64,000 nucleotides of DNA, taken from Clavulina sp. PMI_390. Its lineage: Eukaryota > Basidiomycota > Agaricomycetes > Cantharellales > Hydnaceae. This document shows, one piece after another, positions 1-11,216 of the stretch (position 1 is the stretch's first letter; each line of letters starts with the position of its first letter). The DNA is taken from NCBI GenBank assembly GCA_015039315.1, contig WIDE01000027.1, positions 235,032-299,031 on the forward strand, in the 5' to 3' direction. The position numbers were made by a program, and so were the translations under genes. Under the pieces are notes generated by a model. That model was not told the DNA's origin, did not search any database, and saw nothing but the letters and a program-made list of their open reading frames with translations.

Positions 1-459
1 GCTCACTTCTTCGGAGCAAAACCTCGCACATTTGCTTCGAAATACATCAAACTCTATGTCGGGTTTGCTCTGTCCACCTTCGTGCACATGTGGGGTGACT
101 TTGTAGTTCATGCGAGCGTGCTCCCACCCAACCTTCGCTCCAAACCCTGGGCCAAATTCTCGCTCGACGCTCTATTCAGTCCTCAGTTCTTCATGAGCCA
201 AGCACTGGTGATCATGGTGGAGGACCATGTTGTGGATGTGATCGAGTGGGCCTGGAGGACAGGCAGGTTTAGGAAGATCATGAACATAGAAGGGTCGTCC
301 AATACGAAGGAGAAGTACCCTCCCGCTTTACTGGCATTCGGGAGGATGATAGGCTATGTTTGGGTGTTCATTTGGCTCAGTGTGTCGGTCCACCGGTATG
401 GGCACGATATTATGAGACGGCTCTATTTCGAGCTTCCCCTATCAATGCCAGCTATATGA
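1..459 (+). CDS. Wax-synthase-like membrane acyltransferase, 3' exon only (5' truncated by window)
   Basis: The frame is open from base 1 to the TGA at 457-459 and gives about 152 residues of a C-terminal part. It contains GAKPRTFASKYIKLY and FALSTFVHMWGD, which match the last exon of the two complete genes at 9262 and 11217 (GAKPHTFASKYLKLY, FALSTLVHMWGD). The family is the MBOAT-like wax synthase group, integral membrane enzymes that move an acyl group onto an alcohol or similar acceptor. The His in VHMWGD is the likely catalytic one. Several hydrophobic segments are visible. It has the same orientation as the two later copies, so it is probably the first visible member of a dispersed tandem family. 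The substrate cannot be read from the sequence. Confidence 0.8.
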   Translation, partial: AHFFGAKPRTFASKYIKLYVGFALSTFVHMWGDFVVHASVLPPNLRSKPWAKFSLDALFSPQFFMSQALVIMVEDHVVDVIEWAWRTGRFRKIMNIEGSSNTKEKYPPALLAFGRMIGYVWVFIWLSVSVHRYGHDIMRRLYFELPLSMPAI

Positions 460-633
460 CTGCATGCCTCTGAAGTACATCTTGAGCAAAACGTGTCATG
501 ATAGACAAACTTGAGATCCGGCTCCGAAAATTCGGGTCAATCCAAAGCTCTCGTTTCCTGTATCGTGACCGCTGCCAGCTCCCTACCCATACGCCCCGAA
601 TCCCCTCCACCCCCACTTACGGCGAAAACCTAG

Positions 634-2073
634 ATGGAGGACTATAACGTCAATGCCCGTCGGGCACTCAATTGGGACAAACCTGCTGTATCCATCGCCC
701 CTGAACTGCTCATCCGCATCTTTTTCCTAGTTCTGCAAAGCCATGGTCATGATTCCCCCCATCTGTTCAATGAATTCTATATAGAGTCGATGGAGCGGGA
801 ACGCTGTGCCCTGATGGTCGTCTGTTCACAATGGCACCAGGTCGTTGTTTCGTCTCAGATTCTGTGGACTGGAATCATGATTGGTCCGAGAAGACGTCGA
901 GGGTTTTCTAATGATGCGTTTGTGAGAGGCCTCGCCCGCTCAGGCGGTTCATTGCTCTCGTTGGCAGTTGCGGTTCCCCTTGCTGCACTTGACTGGGAGG
1001 ACGAAATTATGAATGGAGTCCAGAGTGCGCTTCCGCGCTGCAAGCACATCTTCATCACTGGCGAGCCAATGTTCATGGGTCCGTTCCTGACGCTCATCAA
1101 TAATACCCCCAATGCCAATCTACAATCGCTCTCGATGTCGTGCAGCTCAGTCTTGCGCCAAGACCCTACAAAGGCGACCCCTATATTCGCAAATTTGAGT
1201 TTGTCGCCAGGCTTGCGCGATCTCCGGCTAGATTTTGCCTACCTGGGAGGTGGCTGTTATCTCAAGACTTCTCCTGAAGCACGGCTCCGTGCTCTCGAAT
1301 TCTCGGGAGCCGTCGTCCCGCAGAATATTATGGAGGTTGTAGCCCGCAGCGACTTGCTGGAAGAATGGACATGGGACACATTTAACCTGACTATGCCCGA
1401 GCCCATCACGTTTTCACCCTTGGATATGCCGTCTCTCCGACGGCTCAGTTTCTATGGGGAGCTTCAGTTCCCTTTGTTCGGCATGTTGCATGCTCCTGAA
1501 CTTGTGGCTCTCGACCTCACATATCGACCGCGGAGAGAGTTCTGGGAAGACCCCCTGCTTCCTACTCTACTCTCGCTTCCTTTAGAGTCGGTTTCTTTTC
1601 CTAAACTCCAAGTCGTCGCACTCGATGGGTACCCTGGCATATTTGAGAGGAATGAACCAAGTCTCGTCAAGTTCTTTCGTAACCATCCCACCTTGAAGTT
1701 TGTCAGTCTGTCTTGGGACATGACTGAGCCACTAGTCGAAGCTATCTCCGCTCTACCCTCTCTCGTCCATCTCAACTTGAGTGGTGTTCAAGGATCCGAC
1801 ACTCATTTGCAAGGCTGGTCCTTCGTTCGACGTTGGCATGCCAAAGCAACAGATAACCCCCGATGGAGTTCACCGACTCTATACGATGGCGGAATGTGGA
1901 AGGATCTCGAGGCATTAAGCATTCCTGAAGAACTTGAGGGGGAGGCAGAGCTTTGTGAGTTTGCACAGCGGGTGGTACTACACCCGAGCAAACACGTTTT
2001 CAGGCGTCAATATGGGCGTAGTATAGCCCATTGGAGGAATTTGCTTGAACTTTGTGGCAGTGAACCTCTCTAG
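634..2073 (+). CDS. F-box-like protein with leucine-rich C-terminal region
   Basis: Single-exon gene of 479 aa. Residues about 14-75 form an F-box-like segment: NWDKPAVSIAPELLIRIFFL, then CALMVVCSQWHQVVVSSQ and LWTGIMIG, the usual pattern of a Leu/Ile-rich helix followed by C-x(2)-W. The rest has irregular LRR-like stretches (LRDLRLDF, LRRLSFYG, LVALDLTY, LVHLNLSG). Such proteins usually recruit substrates to SCF ubiquitin ligases. The start at 634 follows an in-frame stop and puts NWDKPAV near the N terminus, as in the two relatives at 55661 and 57369. The substrate is unknown. Agaricomycete genomes often carry large families of these. Confidence 0.85.
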   Translation: MEDYNVNARRALNWDKPAVSIAPELLIRIFFLVLQSHGHDSPHLFNEFYIESMERERCALMVVCSQWHQVVVSSQILWTGIMIGPRRRRGFSNDAFVRGLARSGGSLLSLAVAVPLAALDWEDEIMNGVQSALPRCKHIFITGEPMFMGPFLTLINNTPNANLQSLSMSCSSVLRQDPTKATPIFANLSLSPGLRDLRLDFAYLGGGCYLKTSPEARLRALEFSGAVVPQNIMEVVARSDLLEEWTWDTFNLTMPEPITFSPLDMPSLRRLSFYGELQFPLFGMLHAPELVALDLTYRPRREFWEDPLLPTLLSLPLESVSFPKLQVVALDGYPGIFERNEPSLVKFFRNHPTLKFVSLSWDMTEPLVEAISALPSLVHLNLSGVQGSDTHLQGWSFVRRWHAKATDNPRWSSPTLYDGGMWKDLEALSIPEELEGEAELCEFAQRVVLHPSKHVFRRQYGRSIAHWRNLLELCGSEPL

Positions 2074-3465
2074 GTTAGTTGAGTAGTCTGGCGAACGAGG
2101 AGATAGATCTGACCTGATTGAATTCTCCAGGTTTGGGCAATGTCAAGGAGCCCCAAGCGTTCAAGACTAAGTGTGGAGTAGATTCGTATATAATGTTATG
2201 CTCATCAGGCTCGAAATTCGCATTCACTTGGAGGAACCGCTACTCATGATCCCCGCATTTAATCAAGATTGTTAGTGCAGACTAGTCTTTTCATTTGCGA
2301 AAGGCTGGTTCTCGTCGCCGCCTATTCAAGGGTCCATGTGTATTCTATTCCTATGACCGCGTCTCTCCGGCCTCGGTGATGCCAACCCGCATCAGCCAGC
2401 TGGACGTGCTCGAAAGACCACCAAAAAGGTATTGAGGCTGGAAGAAATATCACGTAGGGTACAGCATAGCGTATGAGGTATATGTGATGCTGCGAGAGTC
2501 ATTTCACTGATCAGCTTGTTTGATATATCCTCTATTTTTGCTTTGACAGTTATCAAATACAAACACATCGCCAATTCGCACAGCACAAGTTGATAAGCGC
2601 GATTTATGGAACCGCCACACGCACACGATAGACAGATAGCAGCTCTCATTGAATTGGAGATGAGATATGTGTTCTTCGTCTGAATGCTTGGAGCGATTAT
2701 GGAGGACGCCGCGGGATTGGATTTCGGGACGCTCATCCCCATGTGAGATGGTGAGATCATTAACGAACGTGGTGGCAACAGATCCCGTGGGGAGTTGCTT
2801 TGACACTGCCGACCTTTTTTTGACGTGCTGGTGGAGTGTTAGGGGCTAATCTTTTTTTAGGATGACATTTCACCTCAGGATGGTGCAGACACAAAGGGAA
2901 GGAAGGAGAAACGGTGTTGTTGTGATCGTCGAGGCCGATCAATGGGGGCATTAGAGTGTCGAACTGTTCATGTTCCTTGTTCCTATGTCGATCGGAAGCC
3001 GTTTTCGGCCCGCCGGGGAAGCGCCTTGGTTGTATGTATAGTAGTAGCAGTGGCATTGATTGTTTTCGGTCTCATTTGGACGAAGGCTGATGGGACACTC
3101 GACTGAGAGGGTTGACAAGTGGGACTATATTTTTTCAACAATTTGACTCTACGTTGACAAAAGATGCCAAGGTGTGCGCAGAGGGGGGTGAGACCGCTGG
3201 GAAGGTGTGACGATCCAAATAACGAACGCCCGGGGACGGAGTGACAGGGCCCTTGCCAAGCCATTTCCCATCGTTCTTTCACTCTCATTCTCTTCCGTCA
3301 CCGCCTTCTTGTCACTCTTTTTTGCCAAACCCCCCCACTCTCTTTTAGAGATCTCCTACCACCACTGGCCCGGGTCAAAGGGCCCTGCGTCTCGCCAAAC
3401 ACTCTCTTGGCGTAACTCTCCACTCTCTCTTTCGTCTCGAGCGCTTAGTCTGGAACCGAATTTGA
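2074..3465. other. Intergenic stretch, no gene recognised
   Basis: Short frames on both strands have no family signature and overlap one another. The last 200 bases are CT-rich on the plus strand, as is common in fungal promoters and 5' leaders, and fit the gene starting at 3466. A missed 5' exon of that gene could lie here. Confidence 0.5.
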
Positions 3466-5728
3466 ATGTCAGAGTCTCTTACGTCCTCGCTGACCTCGAG
3501 TTCAGATGCAACGAGTTCACCGTCCAGCACAGCGTCAAACGTGGTGATGCATGCAGGGGAATATGCTGCCAAGCCCGCCTCGTCGCCAGCGAGCGTAAAG
3601 GGTGCAGCAGTTAGTCCGACGTCCAAGGCCTCAACTCCAGTCTCCGCCTCCAAGCCGGCATCCAACACATCCAAACCCTCCTCTACCTCCAAGTCTTCCA
3701 CCGTTTCCAAGGCCAAGGTCGTAGCCAGCCATACGTCGTCCAAGACCATCTATGTCAATCACTCGCCCACTGTGAGTTCCATTGTGTACACCGATGCACC
3801 CTCCAAGGGCGTCCCTACTGGCGCCATTATTGCTGCTGTCGTAGGCGGCCTCATCGTCCTCATCGCTCTCATTTTTGAATTCCGGCGATGGCGTGCCCGA
3901 TTAGCGGCCCGTCGCGACAATGGGGATGGACAGCGCCTGCCCCCACGCGATCCGCGCTCTGCAGCCCTTGTTCAGTCCATTTACGGACGCCCGTCAACTG
4001 CATTAGAGATGGGCACAGCTGACAGAGGAGACCTGGAACCACCGCCGAGCTTGGCTTCACGCGCTCGCGCCTTTATGTCTGGCTCTCGAAATTCGACCTC
4101 GTCCTCGTCGCGTCGCGGGAGAGCCGCTACCCTGAACCCTGTTCGTACAGGCGGATTGATGAACGAAAAACCATCTTCTTCGGACGACTATGCGGATCAA
4201 CCTGCCACCCCTACCTCCGCACTCGACACGCCTCCCGCGTTCCCCAAGGAAGGGCGTCCAGTCTCATGGGTATCATTCAATCCGTCCGCTCCGACGTTGG
4301 CTGGTGGGCGGTCCTCACCTATGCTGCCTCTCAGCGGCAACTCGCAACAGCACTTGCTGAACCATTCAAACGCGAGCGGTGACCCGTTCGTCACCGAAAG
4401 CGAAATCAACTTGGCGGCGGCTACCCGTTCACCTACAGCTAATTTACGCGGTGACGAGGAGCTTCCGCCCCGAGCTGCCGCGACGTCCCCGTCCCCATCG
4501 CGACTCGAGAACCAGTATTCTCCCACTGTTACTCCTGCTCCCTATCCTAACCCCAGGCCCAGTCATGACCAGAATAATGGAGCGGGCTCGGAGCTGGCCT
4601 ATGCTAATGGAAATAGTGCCAACTCGGGTCCTGCTGTTCCTCAACGCATGATGTCACCCACGCACGTAAAGTCGCCATCGTCCCTGCAATCGCACTCGTC
4701 CAATTCGAATTCGCGATCGTCCTTGTCAGGCGCAAGCACGCCTCCCTCGTTCCCCGTCCCCCAAGTCGGCCCCGTTCCCGCGCCGGGCCCAGTACCTGGG
4801 CCTGGGAACTATGACCGTCGTATTTCAGGATATGGGCAGCAGCCTCCTCGCTCGACGTCTGCGTTATCAGCGCATGCGTCCATGTCGCGCCCCATGTCGA
4901 GCTATAGTATTAGCAGTGGAGCAGGAGGTGGAGGTCCGATGTCTGTGACGAGTCTGCGCGGTCGAGGCGCTCCGCATCTCCCGCATATTCGTGCGGGCGT
5001 GGAGATTGTGCTGCCTGCTCCCCTCGCGCCTCAAGTGTACGGAGGACCAGGAGGGTATAATGGAAATAACAGCTATTCTCCTCAGATGATGTATCAGAAC
5101 CCTGGGTCCGGGCCGGGCTCGTCGACGAGCTTGAGGAGGAGCACGAGTAGGCTGAGCGTTGCGTCTGTTGCGCCTGCTACGGATGCGTGGGCGGATGTCC
5201 TGGCGGGACATCATCAGCCTCCGCCGCGCTTAGCTTCTACTGAGCTTGATGTTGCGGAACAACCGCAGACGACAACGAAGAAGCGGGCGAGCAGTATTGT
5301 CTCGGTGGGCAGGAGGTCCCGCGCGAATTCACGCTCGTCGAGGCCTTCGTCGCCTGTTCGCGAGCCCATCCCTCATCCGCCACAGATCCCAGCTCCACAG
5401 CAGATGCCCGAGCCGATGTTGATGTCGCCTACGAGTGGGCCGGGAGAGTATGATGAGGAGTTGCCCTTGCCGAGAAGGCCGTGGGGGCAAGATGGGCTCG
5501 ATAGTCCTACTGCAAGTGAGGGTAGTTCGTCTATTGGAGACCGTGATCGCGATAGTGGTGTTTCGAATGGTTAGTGGATTTTTTTGCTACTTCGCGTGGT
5601 ACAAGGTGCTGATTTGTGGCATCCTAGCTCCCTCGTCGTGGAGGAATAGTGCGCCTCAGGGAGTGAGGTCGAGGTCACGGTCGAGAAGCCCGGTTCAGTC
5701 GACGTTCCCTGGACTGGATGCATCATAG
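3466..5728 (+). CDS. Ser/Pro-rich single-pass membrane protein, function unknown
   Basis: Two exons, 3466..5569 and 5628..5728, joined by a 58-bp GTTAGT-CTAG intron. Splicing replaces an early TAG with a 34-residue tail rich in Arg-Ser (VRSRSRSRSPVQS), giving about 734 aa. Residues 1-115 are Ser/Thr/Lys-rich and mucin-like. One transmembrane helix follows at about 118-138 (GAIIAAVVGGLIVLIALIF), then a basic FRRWRARLAARR stop-transfer and a long disordered Ser/Pro/Gly cytoplasmic region. This resembles basidiomycete surface sensor-like proteins with an extracellular S/T stalk. I see no signal peptide at the chosen ATG, so the true first exon may be upstream in 3200-3460. The role is inferred only from architecture. 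Confidence 0.7.
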
Positions 5729-6815
5729 CCTGCTCTGACTGGATAGATGGCCTCTCCCACCTGAGATACTATCTACTCCACCTTCGACCCTTCCCATCGG
5801 CCCTACTTTCACCTCATATTTCTTCATCCATCTCAGCACGGACTATTCAGCCCACCTTCATGCCACTCAACACCATTCATGCTTCATCAATCTTCCACAT
5901 GCTTGACTTTTACACGAACCCCTCAATACACACACTATACTCTTTCAGGAGGAGAACTCCTCTTTACATTATCGTCGTACCCTCTACACTGCACGCGCAA
6001 AGCACACCATCGCGCGTGCTATTGTGAATCTCCCTCCTCGCTCACTTCGTCTCTTTCCATGTCACACCGCTCTCGAGTTATCCCCTCGTCCTATCCGCTC
6101 TCACCTCACCCCTCTCCTTGTCCTTATTTCCTCTACGCCGCCTGTCTCCTCTCCCCTTCTACTTCTCAGTCCTGCATACAGTAGATACATACATGATTTG
6201 CGCGCTGCAGCGAGCTCACCTACCCGTCCACCTTAACCCAGAAGAAAGAGGGTTGGTGATCTTTGCGCGGGGCCAACAGCTGTTTTTTTAACTTATTCTT
6301 CTGTTACTTGTTGATCTCGTGACCCCATCGTTATTGGAATACAAATGGAAATTCATCGCAAGCATAATCATAAAAGGAGGGGTTGGTTGTGATGCATTCG
6401 TGATCTACTGAGGGGATTCGAATGGGAGAAGCTTGGCTCGGCCGATCGGCATCCAGGGTGTGGTCATCACAAGGGCAAACACATTTCTCGCTGCACGCTT
6501 TGTTGCGCGATGTGCTCTGACTTTCCTAGCGTCATGGGATCTTCTGACCTTCTACGACTTTCTAAATCATCATGTGGCCAGAAGGATGCCAGGTAATGGT
6601 CAATTTCCTCGTTTTCTGTATGTTTGAGCAGAATTCCTCGGCGGAATTTCCGACCGACGGCTGACCTTCTATATATTTCGTGTGTGTCAAAAGAGACTAA
6701 TATTTAGGTCACTCTCGTTTTAAGCCCTCTCCTCTCATCGAGCGTTCTACCCCTTGTCCTCCCCATCCTCATATCTTCATCTTGTCGATAACTAACCTAA
6801 GAAGCGACGATCATC
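5729..6815. other. Intergenic: 3' UTR and promoter sequence
   Basis: Strongly CT-rich to about 6240 (probable 3' flank), then mixed sequence. Frames such as those at 5879-6236 are Ser/Pro/Leu-only products of the CT bias. A TATATATT-like stretch near 6670 lies about 145 bp before the ATG at 6816. Confidence 0.5.
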
Positions 6816-8405
6816 ATGGCCCATTCGCAAACGTTGTCCGATCCCAATGTCGTCGATCCCAATCTCAATGCACTGCTCCCTGAATTCGAGAGCAAAATGA
6901 CTCCCGAGTACGTTGCTGCTTACAACGCCAACATTGGTGAGTTTCATGATTCTGCATTCTCGATCGATGCCACCACCACCGCTGTTGATTTGACTCACTC
7001 ATTTGGATATTGTCGGCTCACTATATGCGATTATTATACACACCCTTACCCCTCCCATCTCGGCCCTGATGTATCGACGATGGATGGGACGATAGTTGGA
7101 AAGCGGCTCGCGCATCATATGACTGTCGAGGAATATCGCGCGAATCCCGTGATTGCTGGCTTTGGCGTTGAGAGGGGCCCAGAAGTCGGCTCGATTTCCG
7201 AGATCAAGAGTGAGTCATACTTCCTCCCTCAACATATCATCAATGTCTCACTCCTTTTCTCTTCTTACTATCCAGTTCCTGTTTCTGGTGACGAGCAGAT
7301 CCTCCTTCGTATCTACCGTCCAAAGGAACAGAAAGACACCTCAAAGCTCCCACCCGTGCACATCAACTTCCACGGTGGAGGCTGGGTTATCGGGCGCGCA
7401 GGAGACGATGATTCCTTCATTCGCAACATGGTCGATCGAACTGGTGCCGTCATTGTCGACGTCGACTACCGCGTCGCGCCTGAATACCGCTTCCCCACTC
7501 CCCTCGAAGACTGCTGGGCCGCGTTCGACTATGTGCGCACACATGCGGCCGACGAGGAGCTTAAGGTTGATGGGGAGAGGATCAGCATTGGTGGGTTCTC
7601 GGCAGGAGGGCATATTGCTGCGTTTATTGCCCAACGTGCGAGGGATCGAGGGGTGGCGAAGTGCATTAGGCTGTGCTTGATGGTCATCCCTGTGACGGAC
7701 GCAACGTCCATCGGGCTTGATCTGGAGCCTTCTCCTGGTAAGCAGCCATGAATTTACTATAGATCGGAGAGAGCGAGGAGATTTGAGTACTCATGAGTTT
7801 GGTGCAACTAGACTCACCGCATACATCGTGGAAGACGAACTACTATGCGCCTTTCCTGAGCCAGTAAGTTTGTGGTCAGTTGTCTACCTTCTGATAGCGA
7901 CTGATCGTGATGACTTTCTGATAGCGCGAGAATGTCTTGGTTCTACAAGTGCGTTTAATTTCTCCCTTTCCTTCGTGATTCTCTCGATCATTCAATGCCA
8001 TCTATCAGGTACTTCCTCCCTGATCCAATCCCTTCTGCATCATTCCTGAGCAACCCCGAACTGTCACCATTACTGCACCCCGATTTCGTCGGACTGCCAC
8101 CCACCCTCATCGCTGCAGCGGAGATTGACGTCCTGCACAGCGAAGGCATTGCATATGCCAATAAATTAGCAGCATCCAATGCGGCTTTGGTTGAGCAGGG
8201 CAAAGAAGGGGAGTGCACATGGGTCAGAAGCTGGACAGCAAAGGGCGTTCCGCATCCATTCCCCATGCAGACGGCAGTGACTGAGCGGGCGAGAGAGTTC
8301 TTCAGGCTGAGCGCCAATACTATGAGAGAGGCTTACAAAGGCGACGGGTTAGTGTGGAAGAGCGGAATAAAAGTGGAGGTTAGCGATGAGGAGGTGGCTG
8401 CTTAA
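6816..8405 (+). CDS. Alpha/beta hydrolase, hormone-sensitive-lipase-like esterase
   Basis: Spliced esterase/lipase of the alpha/beta-hydrolase-3 (HSL) family. Probable exons are 6816..6936, 7096..7209, 7276..7737, 7812..7863, 7925..7948 and 8009..8405. Visible hallmarks are the oxyanion-hole motif HINFHGGGW, the nucleophile elbow GFSAGG (Ser), the Asp in AAEIDVLHSEG and the His in GVPHPFPMQ, so the triad looks complete. The junction residues DSPHTSWKTNYYAPF and MSWFYKYFLPDP support the small middle exons, one only 24 nt. Introns 1 (159 bp) and 2 (66 bp) are both multiples of three and stop-free, so retention would leave the frame open. Intron 1 is the least certain. It probably hydrolyses small acyl esters; the substrate is unknown. 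No signal peptide is seen. Confidence 0.88.
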
Positions 8406-8668
8406 GCATAGTTAGCAGATTGAGGTACTGCATTCCTGCTCCTGTTCGTTGTAATACAGTTAGATTGTGCTGGCCTTGGTAAATCTTTTTCATCTCGCCT
8501 CAGGCTCTGATTTTCCTGTCGACGTGGAGTTATTTGCGCCAGGACAAATGATAAGGTACATTGATGTAGTCCTGATAAAGATTGGGGATCTAATCGACCG
8601 CCTTCTAGAGAGACAACGAGATCCTACAAACGCTGCATTGGGATGTGGGACCTCCAGGCAGTTTTGTG

Positions 8669-8851
8669 TGACGTCAAGTCAGCTCGTCACTGACGGGCCT
8701 GCCAAGCTGTGTTGGTTTGACGCGCGCCCGTGTCAAACGGGGTCACGCGTCAAGGAATGTCACCTGCCATTTCTCGAGTCTATGTGGTCAAAGAGCGTCA
8801 AGTCTGACGGGGGGCTGACGCTCGCCTGACTAACACTGGCTCCATGTGACG
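8669..8851. repeat. Cluster of TGACG/CGTCA motifs, including a full CRE-like palindrome
   Basis: The pentamer TGACG or its complement begins at 8669 (as the palindrome TGACGTCA), 8685, 8691, 8718, 8748, 8796, 8805, 8816 and 8847. This is far more than expected by chance in 183 bp. Short inverted repeats are nested inside: GTTTGAC with GTCAAAC (about 8715-8737) and TTGACGCG with CGCGTCAA (8717-8724 and 8747-8754). TGACGTCA is the classic bZIP/CREB-type site, so this may be an upstream activating region for the wax-synthase-like gene at 9262. A decayed repeat element is the alternative. Confidence 0.6.
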
Positions 8852-9161
8852 GGCTGTTGTCCCGTCCCTTAATCTCGGCTCGCTCGAGGGTGTGGATGGC
8901 TGTGGCTCCGAAGCTCTCGTCCTGCATATAATCCCTCGAGACTTCGTAGATCAGAGTTCTCCCGTCGGACCAACACGACATTTTCCACCTCCTGTTGTCA
9001 GTTCCGTCTGACTTCGTGCGACTTCAGGTGCCATCCTGGTCACCTCCACTGCTCGTCTGGCAATAGACAACTCACATCCCCATCCTGCGCGGTCTTGGCG
9101 TCTCTCCCGATTCGGGGGTAACAGATTTAGCCACTGTACTTTATTCCTTCTAAGAACTCCT

Positions 9162-9167
9162 TATAAA
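9162..9167 (+). promoter_or_regulatory. TATA box (TATAAA)
   Basis: TATAAA lies about 95-100 bp upstream of the start codon at 9262, a usual fungal distance when a short 5' UTR is allowed for. Confidence 0.45.
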
Positions 9168-9261
9168 GCCCCATCTTCGGGCCTACAAGCCGCACCCAGG
9201 CAGTGACCACTAGTGTTGTGGAATTCTACACTAGGAGCCACACGAATATCATTCGCGCTTG

Positions 9262-10639
9262 ATGAAGGCCTTCCTTAACCTTTTCTCGCCACTGCTATGT
9301 GTAGCGGCTCTTGTGGCTCCAACCACTCGGCCTCAGAGATTGCTCATATTCTTCGTTATCCTCGCTATGGAGACATGGAACCTCATCATTCTCATTAACG
9401 AGCCTAGAATCAAAGGATTTTGGGCTTATACCGAAGCCTGTGGCATCCTTAATTTTATCATGATAGGCTTGCAGCTGTTTGTTGCAACGGACAGTCCTCG
9501 AGCATCCATTACTTGGCGAACCCGGCGTGCCGAGGATTCCCGCGGTAAACATAATGAGGAATGGGAGACGATATCTCTCTCCGGCAATAATCTTAGTTTC
9601 TATTCTCGCCTCTGGTGGGCAAACTGGCTCATGCTCAATCCTCGCAGAATTGGCACGAATGTTCAAGCGGCCAATGTCACTCCGCTTCCCCCATATTTAT
9701 CTTCTGTTGGAAGCTTCTGCCGATCCCGTGTCGTGAGTGCAGCTAAGGGTCTGGTTATCCTGCTCTGCATTGCAACTGCCCCATCACATTTCCGATTCGC
9801 TCTTGAAGCGGTGATGACATCCTCTCCCACTATCCTACAGAGAGTGGCACTGACAGTATGCGGGGTAGTGGGCTCCTGGAACATCCTTAATGCCACTCAC
9901 TGCCCCCTGGCGTGCGTTGCAGTCGGCCTGCGAGTATCTGAGCCCGAGGACTGGCCAGACTTGCTTGGTGCGGTTAGCGATGCGTACACACTCCGTCGAG
10001 CATGGGGGTGAGTAATGATATGTCTCACTACTGCGCTGATTAACTCAAAGGCGTCATTTTTCTGGTCCTCGACTCATAGTCGCTCGTGGCATCAGGTACT
10101 ACGGAAGGTATGTGCATTCATGCTGAGACTTCCCACCAAAGTCAAAGCATCTGACCAATAAGCCTCCCTTTCATTGAAATAAATAGCCTTTTGAGTTTGC
10201 TGGAAACTTTGTCGCCGCATTTGTTGGAGCAAAGCCGCATACCTTTGCTTCTAAATACCTCAAACTATACTCGGCCTTTGCTCTCTCCACGCTTGTCCAC
10301 GTGGGGGGCGACATTGCCCTTCAGAGGAATCTACTTCCATTCAAAGTGGGCTCTGGGAATAAAACGACCACACTATCTCTAGAGGGTCTATTCAGCCCTC
10401 AGTTCTTCATGAGCCAGGCTGTGGGCATCATGCTCGAAGATCATATTATCGATGCAATCCCCCTAATATGGAACTGGGGCAAAGACGAGAGCGAAAGGGG
10501 GATACTTCCCCCTGCTGTGGTTCGATTTGGAAGGATTGTAGGTTACACATGGGTGTTTATGTGGCTCTGTGCTACGTACCCTCAAGTTCAGAACGGTGTC
10601 CTGCGATGGTCATTTATGGATCTCACTTCTTCAATGTAA
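9262..10639 (+). CDS. Wax-synthase-like membrane acyltransferase (copy 2)
   Basis: Three exons, 9262..10007, 10080..10107 (28 nt) and 10187..10639, encode 408 aa. The small exon joins to give WGRSWHQVLRK, the conserved W-G-R-x-W-H segment of the MBOAT-like wax synthase family. Exon 3 carries PFEFAGNFVAAFVGAKPHTF and FALSTLVH. Six or more hydrophobic segments are visible, including FFVILAMETWNLIILI. It matches the gene at 11217 in exon structure and is clearly a tandem duplicate. Here VHMWGD reads VHVGGD: the His is kept but the next Trp is Gly. The start at 9262 (MKAFLNLFSPL) aligns with MKALLKLVSPQ of the next gene. Substrate unknown; some fungal members act in terpenoid or lipid acetylation. 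Confidence 0.88.
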
Positions 10640-11216
10640 TTCTGAGACCAAGTCATCACTGCGGAAAATCTCACTCCTCATCCGCGCATTCCAATGGCTT
10701 GGAACGAATTAATTGTCTTCTCTTGCCTGGAACCTTTTCATATTGTACTCATAATCAGTTCCAACTACACATTTCCCACCAATGGTCAGCGACGAAGACA
10801 TACCTGCTAGAGTCTTATCGGCGAACTGAGATGTTCCAGCACTAAATCTATTGAACGCAGTAGCGGACTTGACTGTGCTAGTTCCAATAAAGATTTTGCA
10901 CGCAGACTCGATCAAGCTGAGATTTTACTGCTCAAGTTATTTAGTGGTGGTCGAAATAAGTAATGATACATCTGATGTAGTCACAACAAAATTTGAGAGC
11001 CTAATTAAACTCCCTGCAAAAGGGCGGTGGGTACTGCAAAGACTATATTGGGACTGGAGCACGCAATGATGGCTTTCGGTTGTTGTGCATTATTGCTTCC
11101 GAGACCTCATCGTGAAACGATTGCCATAAGTTGAGACTTCCAACCCGGTTCTCATCAGTGGCCACTATTGCTTAAGAATTTTACACTAGCCGCCATACGG
11201 CTTTCACGACTGCTTA
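10640..11216. other. Spacer between tandem wax-synthase-like genes
   Basis: No coding signature. The last part before 11217 resembles the leader of the preceding gene in short pieces (for example a TTTACACTAG/TCTACACTAG match), which fits duplication including some 5' flank. Confidence 0.45.

Larger units (their letters stand above)
8406..9261. other. Intergenic with TGACG cluster and TATA box
   Basis: No convincing gene. It holds the repeat cluster described at 8669-8851 and a TATA-like box at 9162. Frames here lack any family signature. Confidence 0.5.

Noticed and set aside
855..1991. Several minus-strand frames opposite the first F-box gene
   Set aside because: They are antisense to a well-supported coding exon and show no family motif or splice logic.
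4197..5214. Arg/Ser-rich frames antisense to the Ser-rich membrane protein gene
   Set aside because: Composition mirrors the biased plus-strand codons; no independent signal.
5879..6236. Ser/Pro/Leu-rich frames in the CT-rich 3' flank
   Set aside because: A product of low-complexity CT sequence; no start context or homology.
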